Assembly (NCBI RefSeq): GCF_027158205.1
Contig: NZ_JAPVLU010000036.1
Coordinates: forward strand, 31,771-95,770
From: Streptomyces sp. H39-S7
Lineage (GTDB): Bacteria > Actinomycetota > Actinomycetes > Streptomycetales > Streptomycetaceae
DNA: 64,000 nucleotides
Direction: 5' to 3'
Shown piece by piece: positions 53,001 through 61,267 of this stretch. Under the pieces are notes generated by a model. It ran no database searches. It was not told the origin of the DNA and saw only the letters and a program-made list of their open reading frames with translations. Each line of letters begins with the position of its first letter. Position 1 is the stretch's first letter. A program made the position numbers and the translations under genes.

Positions 53001-53104
53001 GCACCGACGCCGACGCCGAGGCGATGACGCACAAACTCGCGCGGGCCATCGCCCTGGCCTGGGCTTCGGGCCAAGGGACGGATCAGGAGGAGATCAACCG
53101 ATGA
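50027..53104 (+). CDS. Full-length LanB lanthipeptide dehydratase; contains two TTA codons
   Basis: This 1,025-residue class I dehydratase uses glutamyl-tRNA to eliminate water from Ser/Thr in the precursor. Residues about 35-700 are the glutamylation domain (RGRATPFGAFAGVS early; FGRYGP-like segment FLGRYGPGTLV). Residues about 750-1010 are the SpaB_C elimination domain (VYVKLYGRPEVFDTLL, RYRHPAPHLRIRLH and FDTYHPEIGRYG). GTG 50027 is chosen for GGGAGG six bases upstream. Codons 289 (50891-50893) and 571 (51737-51739) are TTA, implying bldA dependence. The stop overlaps lanC. Confidence 0.93.
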   Translation: MKSAQRMPYYRQTGTAMLRASVHTEQAGLMPWPGLYPDGGDAQWVGWLTAAWANRPVAEAVAIASPVLAGQIDAALAGQPTEAGQVRRMALALARYLARMRGRATPFGAFAGVSTARFGPRTSVLWTEAHQTRAQADAVWLAHVIARLEACTELQRRLPVQINDLAVVRGERLVVSWSPHATSDHPPGEVSVRHVPVVQMIRKLATSPIRAGALVAKVAAEYPGASAQALEVLVGELITQGVLISSLRPPSTATDALAYLLGRLDEADAANLPQTQALDGELHAIHTLLRATDRSEPWPQWRGRRETSARMRAISDVVDQPLIADLRLGATVVLPPAVAREAAEAASALIRLSPAPAGNASWREYHGRFLGRYGPGTLVAVEQLVDPTTGLGVPRHFAHPGDRELSLRDEALLTVAQQAALDGAGEVVLNENRLQALAAGGIQRPVSPVDLWVDVRATTTAALDSGDFTLGLRGFGRLAANTGRFLALLDEPERQQVSDLYAELPTGVAGALAAQLSFPPQEVRQENILRVPPVLADMITLAEHREPVAGRITVRDLAIVADQHRLYVVSLSRRRVVEPMLPHTGARHTMPPLARLLFEIPRSAHPQVMSFDWGVASGLPFLPRLRCGRSILAPAQWRLNPADLSGPTAPRREWATALDAIREQRRLPTSIVVGSGDRQLRLNLDEAMDRDLLRAHLDAASGPVTLTEAPTAADHGWFGGRAHEIVIPLAATAPPAPAPAFLTGSAPLPLAARHPEKGVVYVKLYGRPEVFDTLLTDHVPALLARWVTPPQWWFVRYRHPAPHLRIRLHDADCARAVGRVAAWANGLRQLGLIGEITFDTYHPEIGRYGTGAAMAAAEALFAADSAAICTQLAALSVPGDLHPQALTAASLADLAVAMTGSRSAGLRWLIDHSQLAGGGPMQDRDMRRQTLLIAGGQVLDELRGGQQIVAAWAARAQAAARYAACLTPATTRVTPGSVLTSLLHLHHIRAHGTDADAEAMTHKLARAIALAWASGQGTDQEEINR

Positions 53105-54363
53105 CCGTGCTGGAGACCGGGCAGCAGGCCGCAGCCGAAGCCATGGTCGACCACCTCGCCGCTGACCTGACCGTGCCGCCGCAGTCAGACCACGGCGACG
53201 ACTACAGCCCGGGCAGTCCCCGCTGGCGCGACCAGTCGCTGTCCAAGGGCGCCGCGGGCGTCGCCGTCCTGCACGGACTACGCGCCCGGCACGGCTTGGC
53301 CGACGACAAGCCGGTGCACGCGTGGCTGGCCCGTGCCACTCGTGACGATCTGACCGCCGGGCCAGGCGCCGGCTTGTGGTTCGGCGCCCCCGCGCTCGCC
53401 TTCGCCCTCCAGATCGCGGCCCCCGCCGCCTTCCCGGGCGCCATGGGCCGCCTTAATGACGGCGTCACCCAGCTGGTGCGAACCCGCATCGCGGCCGCCC
53501 ACGCCCGCATCGACGCCGCGCAGCGCCCTTCGCAGTACGAGTTCGACCTCACGCGCGGACTCGTCGGGCTCGGTGCCCATCTCCTGCACCGGGAACCCGG
53601 CGGAGACCTGGTGCGCCAAGTCCTGGCCTACCTGGTGCGGCTGACCGAGCCAGTGACGGCGGCCGACGAAGCGGGGACAGGTGCGCCAGGCTGGTGGACG
53701 TCCGACAGCTCCGCCCGCAGCCGCGATCCCGCCTTCGCTGCCGGTGAGGCCAACTTCGGTATGGCGCATGGGTGTTCCGGCCTCCTCGCGATCCTGGCCC
53801 TGGCGATGCGGCAGGGGGTGACCGTCGACGGCCAGGCCGCCGCCATCGAACGGATCTGCCGGTGGCTGGAGGACTGGAGGCAACAGGCACCGGCGGGACC
53901 GTGGTGGCCCGAGCGGATCAGCCTGCCCGAACTCCACGCCGGCCAGCCTCATCAGGATGGACCGCTGCGGCCCTCGTGGTGCTATGGCACCCCCGGCCTG
54001 GCCCGCGCCCAGCAACTGGCCGCCCTGGCCCTCGGCGACCGGGTACGCCAGCAGGCGGCCGAAGATGCTCTCGTCCGCTGCCTGGCCGACCCCGTCCAGC
54101 TTGCCCGCATCAGCGGCCCCGCCCTGTGCCACGGGTGGGCCGGCCTGCTCATGACGGCCTGGCACGCCGCCACAGACGCGGCCACCCCCGACATCGCCGC
54201 CCACATTCCGCAGCTGCTCGACACGCTCCTCACCCATGCCCGCCACGTCCCGCCTGGAGCCCTGCCCGGCCTGATCGAAGGCAGCGCTGGCGTCGCCCTG
54301 ACGCTGCACACCCTCGCAACCGGCACGCACGGCGGCTGGCCCGCGTGCCTTCTGCTCGGCTGA
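53101..54363 (+). CDS. LanC lanthionine cyclase
   Basis: This 420-residue zinc enzyme adds Cys thiols to dehydrated residues to form lanthionine rings. The zinc ligands are visible as Cys in SWCYGTPG and Cys-His in ALCHGWAGL. The family glycine/His motif is ANFGMAHGCSGLLA. The seven-fold alpha-toroid repeats are recognisable by their GxxG spacing (GSAGVALTLH at the end). ATG 53101 overlaps the lanB stop (ATGA). All catalytic residues appear intact. Confidence 0.93.
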   Translation: MTVLETGQQAAAEAMVDHLAADLTVPPQSDHGDDYSPGSPRWRDQSLSKGAAGVAVLHGLRARHGLADDKPVHAWLARATRDDLTAGPGAGLWFGAPALAFALQIAAPAAFPGAMGRLNDGVTQLVRTRIAAAHARIDAAQRPSQYEFDLTRGLVGLGAHLLHREPGGDLVRQVLAYLVRLTEPVTAADEAGTGAPGWWTSDSSARSRDPAFAAGEANFGMAHGCSGLLAILALAMRQGVTVDGQAAAIERICRWLEDWRQQAPAGPWWPERISLPELHAGQPHQDGPLRPSWCYGTPGLARAQQLAALALGDRVRQQAAEDALVRCLADPVQLARISGPALCHGWAGLLMTAWHAATDAATPDIAAHIPQLLDTLLTHARHVPPGALPGLIEGSAGVALTLHTLATGTHGGWPACLLLG

Positions 54364-54393
54364 ACACCGCCTCACACCGATTGGACTGCGACG

Positions 54394-56472
54394 ATGCGCG
54401 AACCCGACAGCCGTTGGCGGCAGGTCCACCTGTGGTGCGAGACCTGGCAGGCCGCCGAACAGATGGCCGCCCGCCACCTGGGACCACTGCTGATCGACGC
54501 CGAACACAGCGGCGAGATCACCGCCTGGTGGTTCATCCGAAAAGGCGAATCATGGCGACTGCGCGTCCTGCCTGCCGGTGACCGCGACGCGGACCTCTTC
54601 CTCGCAGAGCTGACCCAGACACTCACCGGCCGCGCCGTGATCCACCACGCCGAAAGCGTCATCTACGAGCCGGAGACTCGGCGCTTCGGCGGACCGGAAG
54701 CCGTGCACGTGGCTCATAGCCTTTTCCACGCCGACAGCCGCCACATCCTGCACCATCTCGCCGGTATGCAGGGGGGAGTAGACCTGCGCCACGAGCTGGG
54801 TGTCCGGCTGGCCACCCGCATGATGCTCGCCGCCGGCCAGGATTTCTACGAACAGGGCGACATCTGGGCGCAGGTCGCCGAGCACCGCGGCAGCCAAGGA
54901 CAGATCATGCCCTCCCCGGGCACACTCGCTGCCGTACAGACGCTCATCACCGCCAAAAGCGACAGTAGGGACAGCCCCCTCGCCCTGGCGCCCGAGTGGC
55001 CCGCCGCATTCGAGAACGCGGGAGCCGCTGTGGCCGACCTGGGCCGCCGCGGACGCCTCACCCGGGGCCTGCGGGCCGTGCTCGCCGATCATCTGCTGTT
55101 CGCCTTCAACCGGCACGGCATCTCCGCACCCCACCAAAGCGCCCTGGCCACTGCCGCGAGCCGCGTGATTTTCCACCGGGAACCGATACCCAGCTCACTA
55201 CCGCAAAGCGGCCATAACGATCCCGTTCATCCCACTACAGTCAGGCCCGTGACCATGCACTCCACCGACGCCCCGGCCCTCGACCCCAACGAGCTGGTCG
55301 AAGCCCTCATCGCCAGGATCGACCGCCTCGGGAGCTTCCGCACCCCCCAGGTTAAGGACGCCTTTCGCGCCGTGCCCCGGCACGTCTTCCTGCCCGGCGT
55401 GGACCTGGCGACCGCCTACGCGCCCAAGCCCGTGGTGACCAAGCGAGCTGAAGACGGCAGCGCGATTTCCTCGGCCTCCAGCCCAAGCATGGTGGCCACC
55501 ATGCTCGAACAGCTCGACGTCCGGCGCGGCCACCGCGTTCTGGAGATCGGCGCGGCCACCGGCATCAACGCCGCCCTCCTGGCAGAGCTGGCCGGCCCGA
55601 CCGGCTCGGTGGTGACCATCGAACTCGACGACGACCTGGCCTCCGGCGCCCGCACCGGCCTGGCCGCGGCCGGATACGAGCAGGTCGAAGTGATCTGCGG
55701 CGACGGCGCCCTCGGCGACCCCAGCGGCAAGATGTTCGACAGGATCATCGTCACCGCCGGCGCGTGGGACATCTCTTCGGCCTGGTGGCAGCAGCTCGCT
55801 GTCGGCGGACGCTTGGTCGTGCCGCTTCGCCTGCACGGCAGCGGCCTGACCCGCTCGCTCGCCTTTGACCGCACCGAGAATGACCGGATGCTCAGCACCA
55901 ACGCCGAGGTCTGCGGGTTCGTGCCAATGCGCGGTGCCTCCGAGATGGGCGAGCGCCACGTCCGGCTCGCCGACGAGGTCATCCTCAAGATCGACGCCGA
56001 CGACCTGCCCGACGAGGTTGCCCTCGCGGAGGCCCTGACCCATCCCGCCCTCCAGCATTGGACCGGGATCGAAGTCCGCCACGACGAACCTGCCGCCCAC
56101 CTGGACTTGTGGCTCGCCACCATCAACAGCGGCCTCCGCTTCAGCCGCCTGTCCGTCAGCGCCTCCGCTCGCGCCCTCGGCCTGGCCGACCCTGCCATGC
56201 GGTGGGCCGGAGCGGGCCTCTACGACGACGGCACGGTCGTTTACATCGCCGCCCGCCCCGTCAGCGACGAAGCCAACGAGCTGGGACTCACCGCACACGG
56301 CCCGGACAGCAGCAAACTTGTCGGCCAGGTCAACGACCTCCTGCACCGCTGGAGCCAGGACAGGCCCGCACAACCCACCGTCAACGCATACCCCGCCACC
56401 ACGCCCGAGGACCAAATCGCGCCCGGCGCTCGCATTACCCGCCCTGATACCCGCCTGACCATCGACTGGTAA
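54394..56472 (+). CDS. SpaB_C-domain / FxLD-system methyltransferase fusion
   Basis: This 692-residue protein combines two parts. Residues about 1-285 are a thiopeptide-type bacteriocin biosynthesis (SpaB_C-like) domain (VHLWCETWQAAEQMAARHLGP, then FIRKGESWRLRVLP). Residues about 295-690 are a PCMT-like methyltransferase of the FxLD-system type, with SAM motif I LEIGAATGINAALLAELAG. Such enzymes methylate Asp side chains, often leading to aspartimide or isoaspartate. There is no in-frame stop, but an internal GTG/ATG at 55249/55255 could start the methyltransferase alone. Because lanB already has its own SpaB_C domain, this second one is notable. Confidence 0.88.
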   Translation: MREPDSRWRQVHLWCETWQAAEQMAARHLGPLLIDAEHSGEITAWWFIRKGESWRLRVLPAGDRDADLFLAELTQTLTGRAVIHHAESVIYEPETRRFGGPEAVHVAHSLFHADSRHILHHLAGMQGGVDLRHELGVRLATRMMLAAGQDFYEQGDIWAQVAEHRGSQGQIMPSPGTLAAVQTLITAKSDSRDSPLALAPEWPAAFENAGAAVADLGRRGRLTRGLRAVLADHLLFAFNRHGISAPHQSALATAASRVIFHREPIPSSLPQSGHNDPVHPTTVRPVTMHSTDAPALDPNELVEALIARIDRLGSFRTPQVKDAFRAVPRHVFLPGVDLATAYAPKPVVTKRAEDGSAISSASSPSMVATMLEQLDVRRGHRVLEIGAATGINAALLAELAGPTGSVVTIELDDDLASGARTGLAAAGYEQVEVICGDGALGDPSGKMFDRIIVTAGAWDISSAWWQQLAVGGRLVVPLRLHGSGLTRSLAFDRTENDRMLSTNAEVCGFVPMRGASEMGERHVRLADEVILKIDADDLPDEVALAEALTHPALQHWTGIEVRHDEPAAHLDLWLATINSGLRFSRLSVSASARALGLADPAMRWAGAGLYDDGTVVYIAARPVSDEANELGLTAHGPDSSKLVGQVNDLLHRWSQDRPAQPTVNAYPATTPEDQIAPGARITRPDTRLTIDW

Positions 56473-56795
56473 TCAGTGGTAATTGCGCAGACCTGAGGGG
56501 TGCGGCCGGTGGCGGGCCACCTCGCCACGGCACGCCTGGCCGCCCAGGACCTGGACGGCGCCCCGGACGCCGCCTCGGCCGGGAGCTGCCGGAGAGCGCG
56601 TCCGCTCCGACCGGCATACACCCGGCTGGCGAAGTTCAACGACTACCTGGAGCCGTACGGAGAGCCTCCGAGCCCCGTTCAACTGGAGGCCGTCGAGGGC
56701 AGATCCAGCGTTAGGCGCCCGGTGCCGCGTACAGCAGAGCCGGCGACCGGGCAGGAGCCCGGCCGCCGGCTTTGTTTTGGCGCTTCCCGGTGTGG
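56473..56795. other. 323-bp gap with a short open frame but no supported gene
   Basis: A plus-strand frame includes AYTRLAKFNDYLEPYGEPPS, which looks like the end of some longer protein, but it has no ribosome site and no clear family. It is perhaps a gene remnant. A terminator lies at its right end. Confidence 0.45.
56739..56778 (+). terminator. Terminator of the lanthipeptide operon
   Basis: A 14-base near-perfect stem (GCCGGCGACCGGGC / GCCCGGCCGCCGGC, two mismatches in the middle) with an AGGA loop is followed by TTTGTTTT. It lies about 270 bases past the methyltransferase stop and may also serve the convergent gene. Confidence 0.8.
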
Positions 56796-57161
56796 TCAGC
56801 GCCTGCGGGGGAGGAATCGGCCGCCGTCCGCGGTGGCGATGGTGCGGAGGGCCTCGTAGTGGTCGTGGTCCTCGTCGGTCATGTAGGGGATGACGACTTG
56901 GGGGTTCTGGGCGAAGTACTTATGCAGGAGCTCGGAGGCGTCGTTCAGGGCTTGGTCGGCGATCTCCTGGGTTATCTCGGTGTGGATCTTGGCTCCGGCG
57001 GCCCGGAATTCTTCCAGGGTGGCTTCATTGGCGAGGGCGTGTTCCTCCTTGGTGAAGGGCCGCCCGTCGAGGTGGTGGAAGGCGCGTCCGGGTCCGGGGT
57101 GATCGAAGTCCATGTCGAACAGCAGGGCCATGATGTGGGGGCGGGGGGTAGGTGCGGGCAT
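56796..57161 (-). CDS. Hypothetical protein of the mobilisation region
   Basis: This 121-residue protein is mostly helical and acidic, with DFDHPGPGRAFHHLDGRPFTKEEHALANEATLEEF and repeated DEDHDHY-type acidic/His residues near the C-terminus. There are no membrane segments and no recognised domain. The ATG at 57161 follows GAGGAG. It is the last of the minus-strand mobilisation genes, 165 bases past the relaxase stop, and may be co-transcribed. The function is unknown. Confidence 0.6.
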   Translation of the reverse strand: MPAPTPRPHIMALLFDMDFDHPGPGRAFHHLDGRPFTKEEHALANEATLEEFRAAGAKIHTEITQEIADQALNDASELLHKYFAQNPQVVIPYMTDEDHDHYEALRTIATADGGRFLPRRR

Positions 57162-57217
57162 GAAGGTGCTCCTCAAGGGAGGGGGTGGGCGGGGAAGTAC
57201 ATCAATGGTCTGGAGAA

Positions 57218-57240
57218 TCGCCGGTTTGGCTAACCGGCGA
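57218..57240. promoter_or_regulatory. Perfect 9-bp-arm palindrome upstream of the hypothetical gene
   Basis: TCGCCGGTT and AACCGGCGA flank a five-base centre. It lies in the gap between the relaxase stop and the 121-residue gene, 57 bases upstream of that ATG. It is a possible operator, or a weak terminator for the relaxase. Confidence 0.5.
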
Positions 57241-57326
57241 TCGTCGGCTATGTTGCGGCGGCTTCTGGTGGCACCGCCGGCGGAAGCAGTCACTTGCCGC
57301 GTTGACGGTCGGCGCTGCGGGTCCCC

Positions 57327-58994
57327 TTAGCGGCGCCGTTGCGGGGACGGGGGGATGGGCACCTGGAGAGGTGCTGGTGGGGTTGTGGGGGCTTGGCCGG
57401 TGGTGCTTGTGCTGCGGGCGGTGGCGGCTTGCTGGCGTTTGCTGGTGGTTGCGGTGATGCGCCAGTGGAGGACTTCGGCGGGGGATTGCGCTGTGACGAG
57501 TTCTCGCAGTTCGGCTGCATCCCGCAGGACCCGGTGGGGGTTGCCGCCGGCCTTCTCGGCTTGGGCGAGGGTGGCGGTCAGGGCGGGCCAGGCGGGGTCG
57601 GCCAGGATGCGGTCGGCGTGTTCGGGGATGGCTTGGCGTAGGGCTGCCTCGTAGCGGCGGGTGGCGTCGGGGCGGGGTGCCGAGCGGGCGAGGGCGGTCA
57701 GGACCGGGCGCGCGGTTTGCTCGTAGGCGGCGCGCAGGTGGGTGAGGGTTTGTTGGGCTGCTGCTTGCTGTTGTTGGTGGTCGCGGACCAGGTGCCAATG
57801 CATGGCGGCGCGGGTGATCAGGATGGCGACGGAGAGCAGGACGGCGAGACCGGTGCCGTCCTGGCCGCTGGTGGCGGTGTAGATCAGATCCTTCGCGGCG
57901 CGGCGCAGGGCGGCGGCTTGTTGGTGGTCGGCGCGGATGGTGGAGCGGGTGGCGCGGTGGAACGCTGCCGCTGCGGCGCGAAGTTCGGCCTTGCTCACGG
58001 AGGGAGCTGCGAAGGTGGTGGTGTCGAGGAGTTCCCCGAAGGCGGCGAGATGGGCCTGGGCTCCGGCGTCGTCGTCGCTGTCGAGGACGGCCAGGGCGTG
58101 GCGGGCGGCGTCGGCGGCAGCGTGCCAGGGGTTGTCGGTGGGGGCGGGCTTGTCCTGGGCGGCGAGGTGTTTGCGGATTTCGGGCAGGGACAGGTCGGGG
58201 GAGAGCTTGGAGCCGGAGTAGTAGATGGGTTCGCCGGCTGCGTTGATGTCGCTGGGGTGGGCGACGCTGTAGCCGGTGATGTCGCCGGATGGGGCCTGGC
58301 GCGGTTTGACCTTCATGCCCGTCCCTTCCAGGAGGGTGAAGAACTGGGCTTCGTCGCGGGCGGCGGCTTTGGCTTGGCGGACGGCTTCGCGTAGCTCGTC
58401 GCGTGCGGGCCGGGTACGGCCGAGGCGTTCGGCTTTGAAGTGTTCGGGGCTGGTGGCGCGTTGGGGTGCGGTGCCGTCCCCGGGGTGGAGCTGGCGCAGG
58501 CCGTAATCCTCCTCGATGGTGCGGCAGGCGGCCTGGACGGCTTTGCGGTCGTAGTTGCGGCGGGCGACCCGGCCGTCCTGGCGGACGAGGGTGGCGGCGA
58601 TGTGGATGTGGTCGGGGGCGTGGCGCACGGCGATCCACCGGCAGGCTTTGGTGTCGCCGTCGGGGGCGATGCCGGCGGCGGCCACGACGCGGCGGGCGAT
58701 GTCGGCCCATTCGTCGTCGGTCAGGAGGCGGTCGGTGGGTGCGGTGCGTACCGAGCAGTGCCAGTTCGTTTCGGTGGGGCGTTGGCCCGGGGGCAGGGCG
58801 TTGACGGGTAGGTCGAGCTGGGCGGCGAGCTTGGCCTCCGTGGCGGGATCGGGTTGGGGCCCAGGGTCAGGGGCGAAGCCGTTCCAGGAGGCGACCAGGT
58901 GCTGGTCGGTGTGCTCGTTGTGTTCGCCCGGCCCGAACAGGTAGTGGACGAGGCGTTGGGTGCCGCCGGAGCCGGTGGTGATGTGCGGGATCAC
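57327..58994 (-). CDS. Relaxase/mobilisation nuclease (MobA/VirD2-like)
   Basis: This 555-residue protein would nick DNA at an origin of transfer. The catalytic Tyr is probably in QRLVHYLFGPG near residue 16, and the metal-binding His triad is in RHAPDHIHIAATLV (HxxDHIHI) near residue 135. A long helical C-terminal half (about 300-555) has a membrane-like segment (GLAVLLSVAILITRAAMHW) near 395. The start is GTG 58994, overlapping the MobC-like gene by four bases. No oriT was identified; it is usually near the mobC start. Confidence 0.88.
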   Translation of the reverse strand: MIPHITTGSGGTQRLVHYLFGPGEHNEHTDQHLVASWNGFAPDPGPQPDPATEAKLAAQLDLPVNALPPGQRPTETNWHCSVRTAPTDRLLTDDEWADIARRVVAAAGIAPDGDTKACRWIAVRHAPDHIHIAATLVRQDGRVARRNYDRKAVQAACRTIEEDYGLRQLHPGDGTAPQRATSPEHFKAERLGRTRPARDELREAVRQAKAAARDEAQFFTLLEGTGMKVKPRQAPSGDITGYSVAHPSDINAAGEPIYYSGSKLSPDLSLPEIRKHLAAQDKPAPTDNPWHAAADAARHALAVLDSDDDAGAQAHLAAFGELLDTTTFAAPSVSKAELRAAAAAFHRATRSTIRADHQQAAALRRAAKDLIYTATSGQDGTGLAVLLSVAILITRAAMHWHLVRDHQQQQAAAQQTLTHLRAAYEQTARPVLTALARSAPRPDATRRYEAALRQAIPEHADRILADPAWPALTATLAQAEKAGGNPHRVLRDAAELRELVTAQSPAEVLHWRITATTSKRQQAATARSTSTTGQAPTTPPAPLQVPIPPSPQRRR

Positions 58995-60130
58995 GGGTGC
59001 CCGCCTCCTTCCCGCGCGATGACGCTGGCGGTGGCGTCGATGCGGTCCAGGACGTTGCCCAGGGTGTGCAGCAGCTGTCGGGCCGGGTCGTGCGGGGTGT
59101 CGGCGGGGTTCAGGTGGCGCAGGAGCTGGGTGGTGTTGTTGGCGAGGGCGGCGAGCAGCCGGTTGGCTTCCATCAGCTCTTCGAGCTGCGCACGGGTGTC
59201 GGAGATGACAGCCCGGGGGTTGTTCGAGCGGGCGGCGAGCAGGGCTGCGGCGGCGGTGTAGGCACCTGGTGTGATGCCGCAGAGGGTTGCGGCGGCGGTG
59301 ATGCCGGCCCATTCGCGGTCGCTGAAGCGGGGGCTGACCCGGTGGGTACGCGGACCGGAGGGGCGGTGCCGGTGGCTGCCGCCGATATCCACAGGGGTGT
59401 GGATTCCGGTCGCATGCGTGGCGGTGAGGGCGGTGACGGTGGTGTCGACCTGGGCGACCCGGTGGGCGACGTGATGCAGCAGCCTGTCGGTGTGGTCGGG
59501 GAGGGTGCTGCCGGAGTTCAGGTGGCGGACGAGAGCGTTGAAGGTGCGGCCGGCGCGGGCGCAGGCGTGGTTGTCCCGCATGAGCTGATCGACCAGGTGC
59601 GGGTGGCGGGTATGCCCACCAGGTTCGCTGGGGCGGGATGCGGAGACGGCGGCTGCGGCGACGAACCCGCCGTTCTTCTTCTCGCAGAGAGTGCTGGCCC
59701 GGCTGATCTCGTCCCATTCGGCGTCGTTGAAGCGGGGGGCGACGCGGTGCAGGCGCGGTTCGGGCAGACGCAGGCGGTAGCGGGCAACGACATCGGCGAT
59801 GGGGATTACTGCGGGATCGCTCGGCGCGGAGGGCGGCGAGGACGGAGGACGCGTGGGGTGGCTGGGGTTGTTGGCGGTCGGCACCCCCGGGCCGAGCTCC
59901 CCCGAAGCCGACCGCCCCCGGTCGGCGCCGGCCCTCCCCGCCACCCCCGGGGGGGGGAGGGCCGGCAGGACTCCTTTGGGGACAACTTGCTGGCCGTTTT
60001 CCTGGCCTGCGTCAACGTCTTTGCTCTGCTCGGAGGTTCCTGGAGCAATGGGGGGCTCCTCCCTGCTCCGGTGCTGTTCGTCGAAGGGGTTGGCGGCGGG
60101 AGCGGGCCTGTTTCGAAAGGGGTTGCGCAC
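58991..60130 (-). CDS. MobC-like relaxosome protein with an internal duplication
   Basis: This 379-residue protein contains two related units. Residues about 128-235 contain RVAPRFNDAEWDEISRASTL followed by FVAAAAVSA. Residues about 262-375 contain RVSPRFSDREWAGITAAATL followed by YTAAAALLAA. Both end in a similar helical part (NALVRHLNSG; TQLLRHLNPAD). MobC proteins bind near the nick site and help the relaxase; normally there is one such unit. The first 110 residues are Pro-rich and disordered. GTG 60130 lacks a strong ribosome site, so the start may lie further inside. Confidence 0.75.
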   Translation of the reverse strand: MRNPFRNRPAPAANPFDEQHRSREEPPIAPGTSEQSKDVDAGQENGQQVVPKGVLPALPPPGVAGRAGADRGRSASGELGPGVPTANNPSHPTRPPSSPPSAPSDPAVIPIADVVARYRLRLPEPRLHRVAPRFNDAEWDEISRASTLCEKKNGGFVAAAAVSASRPSEPGGHTRHPHLVDQLMRDNHACARAGRTFNALVRHLNSGSTLPDHTDRLLHHVAHRVAQVDTTVTALTATHATGIHTPVDIGGSHRHRPSGPRTHRVSPRFSDREWAGITAAATLCGITPGAYTAAAALLAARSNNPRAVISDTRAQLEELMEANRLLAALANNTTQLLRHLNPADTPHDPARQLLHTLGNVLDRIDATASVIAREGGGHP

Positions 60131-60286
60131 TACGTGGCTCCGTTCGCGAGTGGGTGGGGGTGGCGATGGTCGTCGCGATCTGCGGTTTGGCCGGGCTGTG
60201 GTTTCGGGGTAGAGGGCGCGGCTGCCGCTGTCGGCAGCCGAGCCGGTCTATTGCTTCGTGTCGGCCCGGGGGGATCTGGAGGGGGT

Positions 60287-61267
60287 TCAGGCCCGGTCGG
60301 CGAGGGATTGCCGGTCCTCCGGTTGGGCGGGGTGTTCGCGGGCCTGGGAGGTGTTGCGGACCAGGGCGATGGCCTCGGTCAGGCGGTGGGTTCCGGCGCC
60401 CAGTCCGGATGCGGTCAGGGCTTTGCGGGCGCTGTCGCGGGTGATCGTGTCGGGGTCGCGGTGGGCTGCGGCGATGACTTCGGCCAGCCGCTGCAGGGAG
60501 GCCATCGGCGGGCGTCCGCCCTGGGCCTGGGTGCGCGGTACGGAACCCCCGTCCTGCCCCTGGCCTGCGCTGTCGGGGTCGTCCTGGCGCTCGCCCGGAT
60601 GGGAATCGGTCGGTGTGACGGCAGCCGTTGAGGGGTCCGGAAGGAGCGCTGCGGGTTCTCCGTCTCCGAAGACTTCGGTCTCAGCGGCGGGGGTGCTTCC
60701 GGCTACCGCGGGCAGCTGTGTGACGCGCTGGTTTGTCGCTTCGGCGCCAGCGGGCCTCTGGTACGGAACTCCTGCGGCGGTTTCGTGCGGCCGGGTTCGG
60801 CTGGGGTCGGCACTGCCGTGGCGGGTGATCAGGATGTGCAGGTGGGTGGCGCCGGCCAAGGCGAGGGGGGCGATGGCGGACAGGACGGTGACGGTGGTGT
60901 CGTCGAGGTGAAGTTCGACGGTGTCGGGCTGGTTGAGGCCGAGGGCGTGCAGACCGTTGGCCCAGACACTGGTGGCGGTGGCGCCGATGAACAGGGTCCA
61001 GGCGTACAGCCGTGCGGGCCATGGGGCTGCGCGCAGAACCAGCAGGGCGCGTACGCCGTAGGCGATGAAGCCGTCGATCACGATGGGGAACAGGTAGGTC
61101 AGCCGGTGGCTGACATGGACTGCGGTGGCCATCTGACGCAGCGCGTCGAATGACAGGGCGCAACCGGCGACGCCGAGCAGGATGATGGCGGCCTGGTCCA
61201 ACCAGTTGGCGGGGAGGCGGCTGGTCGGCTCTCCGGGGCCGGTTGTGGGTGTTGCGGTGTCGGGCAT
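60287..61267 (-). CDS. DUF2637 membrane protein
   Basis: This 326-residue protein has four hydrophobic helices in residues about 25-160 (IILLGVAGCALSFDALRQ; YLFPIVIDGFIAYGVRALLVL; LYAWTLFIGATATSVWANGLHALG; VLSAIAPLALAGATHLHILI). The rest is a soluble Pro/Ala-rich tail with a terminal helix-turn-helix-like segment (RDSARKALTASGLGAGTHRL). DUF2637 proteins are typical of actinobacterial plasmids and integrative elements, possibly in transfer between cells. The ATG at 61267 follows AAGGACG. Confidence 0.85.
   Translation of the reverse strand: MPDTATPTTGPGEPTSRLPANWLDQAAIILLGVAGCALSFDALRQMATAVHVSHRLTYLFPIVIDGFIAYGVRALLVLRAAPWPARLYAWTLFIGATATSVWANGLHALGLNQPDTVELHLDDTTVTVLSAIAPLALAGATHLHILITRHGSADPSRTRPHETAAGVPYQRPAGAEATNQRVTQLPAVAGSTPAAETEVFGDGEPAALLPDPSTAAVTPTDSHPGERQDDPDSAGQGQDGGSVPRTQAQGGRPPMASLQRLAEVIAAAHRDPDTITRDSARKALTASGLGAGTHRLTEAIALVRNTSQAREHPAQPEDRQSLADRA

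Noticed and set aside
56500-56859. 119-residue plus-strand frame after the lanthipeptide operon
   Set aside because: It runs through a strong terminator and into the antisense of another gene; only a short segment looks protein-like.
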